64,000 nt of DNA from Bradyrhizobium sp. AUGA SZCCT0176 (GTDB lineage: Bacteria; Pseudomonadota; Alphaproteobacteria; Rhizobiales; Xanthobacteraceae). The position numbers were made by a program, and so were the translations under genes. The stretch covers positions 62,001-126,000 of the forward strand of contig NZ_JAFCMB010000010.1 of the NCBI RefSeq assembly GCF_018130145.1, written 5' to 3'. Shown one piece after another: positions 16,471 to 24,818 of the stretch (the stretch's first letter is position 1; each line of letters begins with the position of its first letter). The notes below the pieces were generated by a model that was given only the letters and a program-made list of their open reading frames with translations, did not search any database and had not been told where the DNA came from.

Positions 16471-16771
16471 TCCATTTCCCCGATCCGGAGTTGCCACTGA
16501 GTTGACCGTTCGCATATGCACCATTGATCGAGACTCGCACAAGTCCCCCGGAACTGACGGTGCCGGAAACCGGAGCGCCGGAGCCCGTTACCTTGCCGTC
16601 GCTGACAGTGACGGTTGAGGCGGTGCGCGCATCGCAACTGCCGGTTTTGGTGACGACGGTAACCTGCCAAAGCCCGTCATAGGGCTGCTGGGCGGCGGCG
16701 GGAGCGGCCGCGAAGGCAGCGGTGGCAAGAAACGAAGTCAAAAACAGCTTGCTGATGCGGTTGGAACGCAT
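16415..16771 (-). CDS. Secreted hypothetical protein with two cysteines
   Basis: This 118-residue protein has a clear signal peptide (residues 1-27, LTSFLATAAFAAAPAAA). The mature chain contains PYDGLWQVTVVTKTGSCDAR, Gly/Ser-rich strands and a terminal PCSGRWEASRQ, so two cysteines frame a small beta-sandwich-like domain. The downstream neighbour is of the same general type, and the two probably form one transcript. Function unknown. Confidence 0.65.
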   Translation of the reverse strand: MRSNRISKLFLTSFLATAAFAAAPAAAQQPYDGLWQVTVVTKTGSCDARTASTVTVSDGKVTGSGAPVSGTVSSGGLVRVSINGAYANGQLSGNSGSGKWNGASAGVPCSGRWEASRQ

Positions 16772-16998
16772 GGATCAAATCCCCGAAAGGTGTGTGTGAT
16801 GAGCGCGTTATCCGGTCACAATGTGTTCAAACTTTGTTGCGCCGCAATAACGCAGAAAGTTCCTAACAATTCAAACACATCAAGGTGAATCCCGTTCCGG
16901 CCTCGGAACGAATAAATGCGCGAAATGGGCTTCGATTCGGGTCATGATTCGGGTCCGGGATGCTTAACTGGCTGAAACGGATGGGTTTCCTCGTTCGG
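16772..16998. other. Intergenic region, 227 bp
   Basis: Between the secreted-protein gene starting at 16771 and the formyltransferase-like stop at 16999 no gene is visible. The stretch 16790-16900 is more AT-rich than its surroundings and probably holds the promoter of the upstream-facing gene. No clear operator or terminator was seen. Confidence 0.4.
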
Positions 16999-17598
16999 TC
17001 AGTGCTTGGCGTCGGAAAGCTTTGGCGCGAGGGTGGCGAATTGCTCGTCCTGGGGCCGGGCGGGCAGGGTCTTGTGGATCCTGGCGTAATCGATGACTTC
17101 GCCGAGCAGCTTTTGGCCCAGGGGAGCCAGCGCGCGCTCCCAGAGCTCGCGTGCGGTCTCGCCTTTCTTGACGAAAACCCACTCCTGCGCCGCGATCGCG
17201 CCGGCGTCCATCCGGTCGGCGAGGTGATAGATGGTGCCGCCGGCGATCGGATCGCCTTCCTTGATGGTCCATTCGACCGCGGCGATGCCGCGGTGCCGGG
17301 GCAGCAGCGAGGGGTGATAGCCGATACCGCCGAGCTTGGCGACGGCCAGTGCCTCGCGGGTGATGCGGGCGTGGCTGTGGGCGGTCACGATCAGGTCGCT
17401 GTCAGGGGCGATTTCCGCCGCGGTGACGAATCTGGCGTCGGCCTGCACGACGACCTCGACGCCAGCGGCCCTCGCTGCGGCCGCCAGCCGGTCTTCGTTA
17501 TCGTGGACGACTATCCTCGCGATTTCGACGCCGTGTTCGCGCAGCATGGTGAAGGTCGTCACGCCGAAATGGCGGGAGCCGACGAGGGTGATCCGCAT
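16999..17598 (-). CDS. Formyltransferase-family protein (Fmt/PurN-like N-domain only)
   Basis: This 199-residue protein carries the formyl-transferase Rossmann domain: MRITLVGSRHFGVTTFTML at the N-terminus and the catalytic region GIGYHPSLLPRHRGIAAVEW, holding the H-x-S-L-L-P-x-x-R-G signature, followed by TIYHLADRMDAGAIAAQE. It lacks the C-terminal tRNA-binding domain of methionyl-tRNA formyltransferase. It may formylate a sugar amine or other small amine using formyl-tetrahydrofolate. Context gives no substrate. The gene is monocistronic. Confidence 0.82.
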   Translation of the reverse strand: MRITLVGSRHFGVTTFTMLREHGVEIARIVVHDNEDRLAAAARAAGVEVVVQADARFVTAAEIAPDSDLIVTAHSHARITREALAVAKLGGIGYHPSLLPRHRGIAAVEWTIKEGDPIAGGTIYHLADRMDAGAIAAQEWVFVKKGETARELWERALAPLGQKLLGEVIDYARIHKTLPARPQDEQFATLAPKLSDAKH

Positions 17599-17746
17599 AT
17601 GTTCCGTCCGTCGTTAGTCAGGCCGATATGCGGATAGCACACCAAAGCCGTCAGACTCGCCGCCGGGGTCGGCGAGTCCGGGTTATCAACAGTCAGGGTT
17701 ATCAATGAAAGGGCGCGCCGGGCAAGTCGGCGTGCCGACGCCGCAG

Positions 17747-18385
17747 TTAGTTCCTGCCGGCGCAGCTCGGGTAGGGCGCGGGCTCGCCGGGCACGATCGG
17801 ACAGACACGAATCGGCTGCAATTGGCGCAACCGCGCCAGCCATTTGGTCTCGTCAATTGCGCTTCGCCCAGTCGCCGGCGCGCGTTCGGCCCATTGCACC
17901 GTGTAGTAATCGGCGCTGCCTTTGACGGTGATGATGAGCGTGGTTTCGCTGTGTTTGTCGGCGCTGGTTTCGACCCGGCCGCAGCTTGCCACTGCGACAT
18001 ACGCATCTTGATCGCCGAATTTGGTCGCGCCAAATCCTTGCGCTGCGAAGGTGTCGGGACAGGCCGACTTGAAGCCACCGACCATCGAGCCCGCAAAGCG
18101 CTCCGGCGAAACCCCGGCGTTGCCGGCGGCCCCCTTGGCGCCGGTCACCGTGATCATCTGGGTCCAGCTCTTGACCGTCTCGCCCTTCAGCACGGCCTCG
18201 CGGACATAGTTCGTCCCTTTGGTGTTCTCGAACACCGTGGCGAAACTGGTCGGCAACGAAAAGGTGACGAGTTGACCGAAGATCGGCGAGATCACCTTGA
18301 ACGCGGTGGGGGCCGGATTTTGGGCCGATGCCGACGTCGCGAGCAGCGCGCACAAGGCCGCCGAGAAAATCGTCACTCTCGTCAT
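17747..18385 (-). CDS. Secreted hypothetical protein
   Basis: This protein is 212 residues from the ATG at 18385, chosen because the signal peptide starts there (MTRVTIFSAALCALLATSAS). The mature part has a structured domain with SWTQMITVTGAKG, a cysteine in FKSACPDTFAAQGFG and another in VAVASCGRVET, then ADYYTVQWAERAPATG and a C-terminal helix before CPIVPGEPAPYPSC. Probably periplasmic. No defined function known to me. Confidence 0.65.
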   Translation of the reverse strand: MTRVTIFSAALCALLATSASAQNPAPTAFKVISPIFGQLVTFSLPTSFATVFENTKGTNYVREAVLKGETVKSWTQMITVTGAKGAAGNAGVSPERFAGSMVGGFKSACPDTFAAQGFGATKFGDQDAYVAVASCGRVETSADKHSETTLIITVKGSADYYTVQWAERAPATGRSAIDETKWLARLRQLQPIRVCPIVPGEPAPYPSCAGRN

Positions 18386-18555
18386 TGGCAGCTTCCTGGC
18401 CGACTTCGCCTTGCAATCCGCGCGTCCGATCATAGGCCCGCGACGGCGCACCGACCAGCGTGAGAGCGGTCACATCGGGAGAAACGACGCGGCGATACGT
18501 TCGCAAATCAAAGCAGGCCATCAGGCTGCACGAGATCTCATAAGGAACGTGCCAC

Positions 18556-18951
18556 ATGAAACGCTTTGTGATTTTTGCCGCGGTTGCGCCGCCGCTCGGG
18601 TTCATCGTCGCGTGCTGGGTGATGCTCCAGATCGCCAACTGGGTTGCCGGCGGTCCGAGCACGTTCGACCTTGCACAAGTCGTGATGCTGCCGACGGTCT
18701 ATTTGGTCGGTCTGATTCCAGCGCTGCTGACCGCGTGGTTCGACCATGTGCTGGTGAAACGCGAGATGCCGTACCGGATCGCGCTGACGGCCTTGTTTGC
18801 GTACTTCGTCAGTTACGTGCCGCTGGTTGGCGCATTCCGGATGGGATTCATCCACGAACCATCCGTGGTGCTGCTCGGTGTTGTCGGCGCGGTGCCGGCT
18901 GCGGTGTGTTCGTGGCTGGCGATGGAGCGCAGACAGCCGGTTGGCGCGTGA
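18556..18951 (+). CDS. Four-helix inner membrane protein, hypothetical
   Basis: This 131-residue protein has four hydrophobic segments at about residues 4-30, 41-62, 76-93 and 103-124. Polar loops contain DHVLVKREMPYR. It resembles short DUF5413-like membrane proteins of Bradyrhizobiaceae, an assignment from memory with low certainty. It is divergent from the secreted-protein gene at 18385. Confidence 0.6.
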   Translation: MKRFVIFAAVAPPLGFIVACWVMLQIANWVAGGPSTFDLAQVVMLPTVYLVGLIPALLTAWFDHVLVKREMPYRIALTALFAYFVSYVPLVGAFRMGFIHEPSVVLLGVVGAVPAAVCSWLAMERRQPVGA

Positions 18952-18972
18952 TCCCCAAGGAATCTCCAAGGG

Positions 18973-19215
18973 TCAAGTCAGGATACGAAGCTCCGGCCTA
19001 CCGGGGGTGCGGGGCTGGCCCTTGACCGGCTGTGACTGACGCGTCGCCACCAATTGAAGCTGGGTTCGCAGGTCGGCGCTGCATTGCTTCATCTGATTGC
19101 GCAGTTCGCGGCGCGTAAAGGCGGTGAGGGAGGGATCGGCCAGCTGCTGCCAGGCCGAGCGCAGCCATTCCTGCAGGGCGCGGATATCATTATCAAGGAT
19201 TACGGGCTGGTTCAT
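18973..19215 (-). CDS. Small helical hypothetical protein
   Basis: This 80-residue cytoplasmic protein is mostly amphipathic helix (NDIRALQEWLRSAWQQL, FTRRELRNQMKQCSADLRTQ), with a basic, proline-containing tail. There is no signal or membrane segment. It is convergent with the membrane-protein gene ending at 18951. No family was recognised. Confidence 0.5.
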   Translation of the reverse strand: MNQPVILDNDIRALQEWLRSAWQQLADPSLTAFTRRELRNQMKQCSADLRTQLQLVATRQSQPVKGQPRTPGRPELRILT

Positions 19216-19364
19216 GCCGCCGAATCTCCGGATGTGATCGCCGCCAAGTTAGGTCTGATTCGTTTACAGATGCCTACTCCGGTAAATGACGGGCGCGACC
19301 TTTACCCCCGGAACGAGCGCCCCACATAAACGTTGGGTCCGCAGCTTTCCCCCCTGGAGATTCA

Positions 19365-19769
19365 ATGTCCGGCCATTCGGCGCTTGTTGGCTTCGCAATG
19401 CTGGTCAGCCTGATCGTGCCCGGCAGCGCGTTCGCGCAGTTTCCGCCGCCCGCCGGCTCGGCCGGAGCGGGCAATTCTGCGATCAGCGGCATACCTTACG
19501 GTCCGGCCAATCCCAGCGTGGTCGGCGACCCCAGCGGCATCGGAAATGCCTCCCGGATCCCGCCACCCGGCACCAACAGTCCTGCGCCGTCTCCCAGCTA
19601 CGGTTCGGTCAACGCGTCGCCCTCGGGTTCGCGCGTGGTCGTGCCACCCTATGCGGGCGCGTCACAACGGATCACCGTTCCACGCCAGGGAAGGTCAAAA
19701 AGGCCACCCGTGCGCCCGCGCGGCCGGGTTGAGACCAGCACGTTCACCGGGATCTGTCGGGGCTGCTAG
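19365..19769 (+). CDS. Secreted Pro/Ser/Gly-rich hypothetical protein
   Basis: This 134-residue protein has a signal peptide (residues 1-24, GFAMLVSLIVPGSAFA). The mature region is low-complexity: FPPPAGSAGAGNSA, repeated PSVVGDPSG/GNASRIPPPG units and a basic tail ending TGICRGC. It is probably periplasmic or surface-exposed and largely disordered. Function unknown. Confidence 0.55.
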   Translation: MSGHSALVGFAMLVSLIVPGSAFAQFPPPAGSAGAGNSAISGIPYGPANPSVVGDPSGIGNASRIPPPGTNSPAPSPSYGSVNASPSGSRVVVPPYAGASQRITVPRQGRSKRPPVRPRGRVETSTFTGICRGC

Positions 19770-19829
19770 CGGCGCGTTGCCACGGGACGCGGCCTTGGGA
19801 CAAGGCCATGCGTCGCGCCGGAGCCCTGC

Positions 19830-20012
19830 CTAATGCGGTTGCAGATCGCTCGCCTTCCAGCCGGTGGAAAGCACAAGGAACAAGGCGCGATACGCGTGGT
19901 AGCGCGCGGCGGGCCGGGTTTTCTCCCGTCCGCCTGCAATCATTTTCCCGCTCTGATCGCGCACTTGCCAGCAAAAGTTCCGGCGGCGCTTGAAGATGAC
20001 AAATTGCAGCAT
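19830..20012 (-). CDS. Small hypothetical protein (YegP/DUF1508-like features)
   Basis: From the ATG at 20012 the protein is 60 residues: MLQFVIFKRRRNFCWQVRDQ then SGKMIAGGREKTRPAARYHA. The strand-turn-strand with F-x-W-x-V-x-D and A-x-G-x-x-x-x-x-x-x-A resembles one YegP/DUF1508 repeat, in which the motif binds a ligand through a small beta-sheet. The longer frame upstream is not protein-like. Assignment to that family is tentative. Confidence 0.45.
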   Translation of the reverse strand: MLQFVIFKRRRNFCWQVRDQSGKMIAGGREKTRPAARYHAYRALFLVLSTGWKASDLQPH

Positions 20013-20464
20013 CGGAGCCCGGAACACCGCGCGCGGCCCATTATTCCAAAGAAAATGCGAGCAATGCATGTTTCGGTTCATGGCGTGCGCTGCTCCGATT
20101 GAGAGCGGGAGGAACGTTCAACGCGTTATGGCCGATTCTCTTCCAAAATATCCGATTCGCAGGCTTGATTGCGGATCGTAGGGGCTGGCCCAGGCGGGTT
20201 CGGTATTGTTGCCGACCGGTGCGGATTCCAGCGATTCCAAGAATGAAACCCCCGCCGGCCTGTGAGGATCGGCGGGGGCGAATGGGAAAGATGGTGCGAG
20301 GCTGGGGGTTGCCCAGGTGTCGCGCCAAGGACCCGCGTGAAATCAGCCCTATCGAACAGTTCCGGGCAAGACGATTTTGTAAGCAGTGCTGCCTGCGTTT
20401 CGTGCACGCTGCGCCAACGCGCGATCTTTGCGCGCGATCTTGGCGGCATCACTCGACCAATCGA
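20013..20464. other. Gene-poor interval, 452 bp
   Basis: No convincing coding frame. One clear hairpin is present: CCCCCGCCG (20249-20257) pairs with CGGCGGGGG (20270-20278), 12-nt loop, without a T-run. It could terminate a short transcript or protect the end of an undetected RNA. Confidence 0.4.
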
Positions 20465-20839
20465 TCACTCCGCGATGAATGACGTCGTCTTGGTCCCGGA
20501 ATCGTAGCGCAGCCTGAGCACGTTGAATTTGCACAGGTTGACGTTCTTCCAGAGCACCGATTCATCGTAATTCGCCCAATCCACCTTGATGTTCCAGACG
20601 CAGCCGTCCTCGTCCTCGTCCTCATCGAATTCAACGTAAGCGGTGTCCTGGTTCTTCAGGGTCTTGTCGAGTTCGTTCTCCCATTCGTCGAGGCCGTCAT
20701 CGGGCGAATTGAAACCCAAAAACTTGATCGCATAGCCGGTCTCGTTGATGACCGAGACGTTGCGGTTGTCAGCCCCTAAGGCGGGCGCGGCGGCGAGCGA
20801 TAGTCCAAGCACAATCAACGCGGATAAAATCGTTTTCAT
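20465..20839 (-). CDS. Secreted acidic hypothetical protein
   Basis: This protein is 124 residues from the ATG at 20839 (signal MKTILSALIVLGLSLAAAPA). The mature chain begins NRNVSVINETGYAIKFLGFN and includes the strongly acidic run EFDEDEDEDGC, then VWNIKVDWANYDESVLWKNV and a terminal beta hairpin. The opening N-x-T-G-x-x-I pattern is typical of small periplasmic beta-sandwich proteins. The acidic run could bind calcium; that is inference. Confidence 0.65.
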   Translation of the reverse strand: MKTILSALIVLGLSLAAAPALGADNRNVSVINETGYAIKFLGFNSPDDGLDEWENELDKTLKNQDTAYVEFDEDEDEDGCVWNIKVDWANYDESVLWKNVNLCKFNVLRLRYDSGTKTTSFIAE

Positions 20840-21265
20840 TTGAAATGCTCCTGGCGGCACAAGGCGTGCGGCGACGCGTTTAGCAACCTTTGCGTTCGCG
20901 GTCCTCTCACGCAGCGCACGATGATCGTAATCTGGACATCCGTATTCGTCCGGGTTAGCGGCACACGGCTTCGCAATCTATAACGGCGTCGCTAACAGCG
21001 GGGGGCAGGGCATTCACTCATCACAGTGAACGCCTTTCCACTGGAGGCTCACGAGGCCCGGACTCCTAGGCACTCCGGGCCTCGTCTACCTCACCCACAC
21101 ATCCGCATATCCGCTCAGCAACCGACGGCGATCTTTTCACCGCTGAGATTGCGAACACTTTCATTCTGCAGCTTCCGCGCGGGTTCATCCGACTGTCGCA
21201 AAACCTTCGGGCTGCGGTCAATTTGGACGGGCACCCTTCGTCGCGATTCGACGAGGGCGCCTTCA
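20840..21265. other. Intergenic region upstream of the PhoD gene with a perfect inverted repeat
   Basis: In this 426-bp gap the stretch 21051-21085 forms a perfect 12-bp stem (ACGAGGCCCGGA / TCCGGGCCTCGT) with an 11-nt loop. It lies upstream of genes on both strands, so it does not end a recognised gene. I see no good Pho box here, unlike in the phn promoters. A frame open from 21026 into the PhoD gene lacks protein-like composition. Confidence 0.45.
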
Positions 21266-22867
21266 ATGCCGATTGGAATACGCGCGAAGCAAGACCTGAC
21301 TGGACAGGGCTTGACCAGACGTCAATTGCTGGTTCGGACTGCATCCACCGCTGCGGTCGCAGCATTGGGAAGCGTTGCCAAACCTTATCTCAGCCGCGCC
21401 GCGGATCGTCCGCACATCGCCAGCGGGATCGCGTCGGGCGACGTCTCGGCCGATTCCGCGGTGATATGGGCAAGGGCCGATCGGGCCGCGCGCATGCAGG
21501 TGGAGTGCTCGATCGACGAGAGCTTCAAGTCCATCCTTCGCGTCGCATCGTCGGAAGCGCTGCCCGAGCATGACTTCACCTCGAAGCTTTTGCTCGAGGG
21601 CCTTCCGCGCGGGCATGATATTTTCTATCGGGTGCGTTTCGCTGATATCGGCGAGTCCAGGATTTCGGGTGAGGCGCAGGTCGGCCATTTCCGCACCGCG
21701 CCGGTGGCACGACACGCGGTATCGTTTGTCTGGTCGGGCGATACTGCCGGCCAGGGCTGGGGCATCGATCCCGCCCGCGGCGGCATGCGGACTTACAAAA
21801 CCATGCTCGAAAATCGCCCGGACTTTTTCATCCATTCCGGCGATCACATCTACGCCGACTGTCCGATCGAAGCCGAATTGAAGCTGCCGGGCGGAGGCTT
21901 GTGGCGGAACATCGTCACCGAAGACAAATCCGTCGTTGCCCACAGCCTCGCGCAATATCGCGCCAACTACAAATACAATTTGCTCGACGAAAATCTGCGC
22001 GCCTTCAACGCGCAAGTGCCGATGCTCGCGCAGTGGGACGATCATGAAGTCACCAATGACTGGGCGCCGATCGGCACCGCTGACGAGACCGGCTACGCCG
22101 AAGACGGCAGCTCCCACCTGGTGGCGCGGGCGGCCCGCGCGTTTCATGAATTCATGCCGATCCGCAACCTGGCTGGGCAGGCGGGGCGGATCTATCGCAA
22201 GGTCGCCTATGGGCCGCTGCTCGACGTCTTTCTGATCGACATGCGCAGCTATCGCGATTCGACCGGGAATAATCGCGACGACCGCAGCGACACCTGCATT
22301 CTCGGCCCGGCGCAACTGGCCTGGCTGAAGCGTGAACTCACGGCCTCCGATGCGACCTGGAAGGTCATCGCCGCCGACATGCCGATCGGATTGATCAGCG
22401 AGGATGCGATTGCGCTTGGCGATGGGCCGCCGGAGCGGCGCGAATGCGAGATTGCCGATCTGCTGTCCTTCATGAAGCGCATGGGTGTCAGCAACACAGT
22501 GTGGCTGACGGCCGACATGCACTATACGGCCGCGCATCGCTACGATCCGAACCGCGCGGTATTCCAGGATTTCGAGCCGTTCTGGGAGTTCGTCTCCGGG
22601 CCACTGCATGCGGGGACCTGGGCGCCCGCCCAGCTGGATAATACGTTCGGACCGGCCGTGGCGTTCCAAAAAGGCTGCAGCGCGGAGCAGGGCGAAAACC
22701 TCGCGCCATGTTTCGGACTGCAGTTCTTCGGCCGGGTCGATATCGATGGCCGATCGGAGGTCATGACGGTAACCTTGAAGGATGTCGACAATCGGGATCT
22801 ATGGTCGGTGGATATCGACCCGCGGCCGGATGGACGGCAGAAGCAAGTGCTGTCTCAACACATCTGA
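21266..22867 (+). CDS. phoD: PhoD-type alkaline phosphatase, Tat-exported
   Basis: This 533-residue metallophosphoesterase releases phosphate from phosphomono- or diesters outside the cytoplasm. From the ATG at 21266 a Tat-like signal is present (LTRRQLLVRTASTAAVAALG). The PhoD N-domain follows (ASGIASGDVSADSAVIWARA), then metal ligands in VWSGDTAGQGWG, FFIHSGDHIYAD, LAQWDDHEVTNDW and WLTADMHYTAAHRYDPN. The 80 upstream in-frame codons lack coding character. It lies next to the C-P lyase locus, in keeping with a phosphorus-scavenging block. Confidence 0.9.
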   Translation: MPIGIRAKQDLTGQGLTRRQLLVRTASTAAVAALGSVAKPYLSRAADRPHIASGIASGDVSADSAVIWARADRAARMQVECSIDESFKSILRVASSEALPEHDFTSKLLLEGLPRGHDIFYRVRFADIGESRISGEAQVGHFRTAPVARHAVSFVWSGDTAGQGWGIDPARGGMRTYKTMLENRPDFFIHSGDHIYADCPIEAELKLPGGGLWRNIVTEDKSVVAHSLAQYRANYKYNLLDENLRAFNAQVPMLAQWDDHEVTNDWAPIGTADETGYAEDGSSHLVARAARAFHEFMPIRNLAGQAGRIYRKVAYGPLLDVFLIDMRSYRDSTGNNRDDRSDTCILGPAQLAWLKRELTASDATWKVIAADMPIGLISEDAIALGDGPPERRECEIADLLSFMKRMGVSNTVWLTADMHYTAAHRYDPNRAVFQDFEPFWEFVSGPLHAGTWAPAQLDNTFGPAVAFQKGCSAEQGENLAPCFGLQFFGRVDIDGRSEVMTVTLKDVDNRDLWSVDIDPRPDGRQKQVLSQHI

Positions 22868-22889
22868 CGCAGCAGCAATGTGGATGCGT

Positions 22890-23597
22890 CTAACTCTGGC
22901 CTGGCAGGAGGACGTACTGCCTGGCGATCCGGAAGCGGGAATCCGCGCTGTCCTGACGGAATAGCGCAAGCCTGTCGATCGCGAGGGTCTCGAGGCCGAG
23001 CGTGGAAAAACTGTTTCTCAGCATCGCCAGAACGGTCTCCAGGCGGCTTGCGTCGAGCCGGCCGGTCAGCGTCATGTGGAAACGAAACTCTTCCATCACG
23101 TAGGGATAGCCCCAGCTGTCGAGATGGGCGCGCTGCGCCGATGTCAGCCGGGAAGGATTGCGGCGCGCACGGTCCGCTTCGGTGAGCGGCGTGCGGAACG
23201 CATCGAATTCGCTGACGCAATCGGCCGCAAGGCGGATCAATTCCGCCGGCGGATCAGCCGGGATTACCGCAATGAAGCCACTGATGGAGCCGACCACCGG
23301 CCTGATGACCGGAATCGCCCGGGGCGTTGCGGCGAAGGCGGCACACGCCGCGAGGAGTTCGGCTTCAGTCCTTCCTTGTGCCAGCGAGAAGGGCGCCTTC
23401 AGCGTGGCGTGAAAGCCGTATTTGCGGGGATCGGCCGTCAGGTTGCGCCAATCCGGCGCAGCGCTGGCGACGTCTTCCGGAAACGGCAGGTCTTCGCCGC
23501 CAAAGGCGTCATAGCCAAGCATTTGCGCGCCGAAGCGATTGAGGTCGCTGGCCTGCACCGGGGCGTAGTAGATCGCGTAACGCGGATAATTCGACAT
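22890..23597 (-). CDS. DUF1045 phosphonate-operon protein (2H phosphoesterase)
   Basis: This 235-residue protein belongs to the DUF1045 family found with C-P lyase genes. Two H-x-T/S motifs mark the 2H phosphoesterase fold: KYGFHATLKAPF (about residue 60) and EEFRFHMTLTGRL (about residue 173). The N-terminal strand is YPRYAIYYAPVQASDLNRFG. Since phnP is missing from the locus, it could open phosphoribosyl 1,2-cyclic phosphate, the C-P lyase product; this is inference from fold and context. Start at ATG 23597. It is the last gene of the acyltransferase-phnM-DUF1045 operon. Confidence 0.85.
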   Translation of the reverse strand: MSNYPRYAIYYAPVQASDLNRFGAQMLGYDAFGGEDLPFPEDVASAAPDWRNLTADPRKYGFHATLKAPFSLAQGRTEAELLAACAAFAATPRAIPVIRPVVGSISGFIAVIPADPPAELIRLAADCVSEFDAFRTPLTEADRARRNPSRLTSAQRAHLDSWGYPYVMEEFRFHMTLTGRLDASRLETVLAMLRNSFSTLGLETLAIDRLALFRQDSADSRFRIARQYVLLPGQS

Positions 23598-23624
23598 TGG
23601 CACAGGATACAGGATAGAGGCGTG

Positions 23625-24818
23625 TCAGGCGGCTGTAATCGCCTTGCGCGGAGCGAGGGTCGAGTTGCGCAGGCGGCCAGCTTCCGTCAGATGCACCAGG
23701 CGTCCCGCGGCCATGACGGCGACGACACGCGGCCGCAACGGCAGCTTGTCATCAACGAAGATGATGTCGGCACGCTGGCCGGTGGCAAGAACGCCGCGAT
23801 CGGTGAGGCCGGCGGCCCGGGCGGGGGCCGACGATATCAGCTGCCAGGCTTGTGCCAGCGGCAGCACGCCATCGGCAGCGAGACGGAACGCTGCCAATAG
23901 CTGCGCCGGATAATAATAGTCCGACGCCAGCACCGAGCATAAACCCTTGGCGATCATGTCGGACGCCTTGGTCCAGCCGGTGTGGCTGCCGCCGCGGACG
24001 ACATTGGGCGCGCCGAACACGATGAAGTCGCCGGCCTCTGCCGCCTCGCGCGCGGTTTCCTCGTTGACCGGAAACTCGGCGATGCCGACGCCCTGCGCCC
24101 GAAACGCCTTCCGCATCTCGGGGCTTTCGTCGTCATGCGACAGCATGCGTACATTGGCGTCACGCGCCGCTTTCGCCAGCCGGGCGATTGAGGCCGGCAC
24201 CTCGTGCGCGCGGCCAACGACGCTCGTCACCAGCAAATCGAACGCCTCGTTCGAAAGCCCGGTGCGTTCGACCATGCGGCTGCGCTTTTGCGGCTTGTCG
24301 AGGTTGGCGACCGTCCCATCCATGTGGTCGTTGAATGCGAACAGGTCGATGCGCCCGTCCGACAACCATTCGCTGATCTCGGATTCGGCGTCGAGATTGT
24401 AGGTCTCGTGGCGCAGATGGAAGCGGGTGTCGGCCGAAAGCTGCGGCCGCATCGACTCGATTGCTTCCAGCAACCGCCTTGCGTTGTCGCCCGAGCGCAG
24501 GCCCGGCTCCCACGACCAGGTCGTGCCGTGGTAGACTGTGGTGATCCCGTTGCTGATCGCCTGCCGGTCGCTGTCACCAAGGGCGACGTCGATCGGGAAA
24601 TCGACGCCCGGGCGCGGCATCATCTGCCGTTCAAACGCATCGCCATGAAGATCGACGATCCCCGGCAGCACCAGCAAGCCGCCGGCGTCGATGCCCGGCG
24701 AAGCGCGGCCCTGGTCGGCGCCGATGGCGCTGATGTCACGGCCTGCGATCCGCAGCGAGGTCTCGTGGATTTCGTGGCCGAGCAGGGCTCGGCCGCCTTC
24801 GATGAAAATGTCAGTCAC
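23625..24818 (-). CDS. phnM: PhnM-like triphosphate diphosphatase, divergent paralogue
   Basis: This is a 397-residue amidohydrolase-superfamily protein. PhnM removes diphosphate from alpha-D-ribose 1-methylphosphonate 5-triphosphate. Metal ligands appear in VDLHGDAFERQ (His58, Asp60), RFHLRHETYN, VRMLSHDDESPE and SVLASDYYYPAQLL. It differs from the second copy at 34739: the first motif is H-G-D-A-F rather than H-T-D-H-L and the following region (HGTTWSWEPGLRSGDNARRL) is distinct. It overlaps the upstream acyltransferase gene by ATGA and belongs to a Pho-box-preceded operon, so a specialised role on another ribose-phosphonate is possible. Confidence 0.85.
   Translation of the reverse strand: MTDIFIEGGRALLGHEIHETSLRIAGRDISAIGADQGRASPGIDAGGLLVLPGIVDLHGDAFERQMMPRPGVDFPIDVALGDSDRQAISNGITTVYHGTTWSWEPGLRSGDNARRLLEAIESMRPQLSADTRFHLRHETYNLDAESEISEWLSDGRIDLFAFNDHMDGTVANLDKPQKRSRMVERTGLSNEAFDLLVTSVVGRAHEVPASIARLAKAARDANVRMLSHDDESPEMRKAFRAQGVGIAEFPVNEETAREAAEAGDFIVFGAPNVVRGGSHTGWTKASDMIAKGLCSVLASDYYYPAQLLAAFRLAADGVLPLAQAWQLISSAPARAAGLTDRGVLATGQRADIIFVDDKLPLRPRVVAVMAAGRLVHLTEAGRLRNSTLAPRKAITAA

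Noticed and set aside
21160..21200. Possible Pho box upstream of the PhoD gene (CTGTCGC...)
   Set aside because: Only the first half-site is acceptable; the second 7-bp repeat does not match, unlike the three phn boxes.
21263..22669. 468-codon minus-strand frame opposite the PhoD gene
   Set aside because: PhoD metal motifs are intact on the plus strand; the antisense frame has no recognisable fold.
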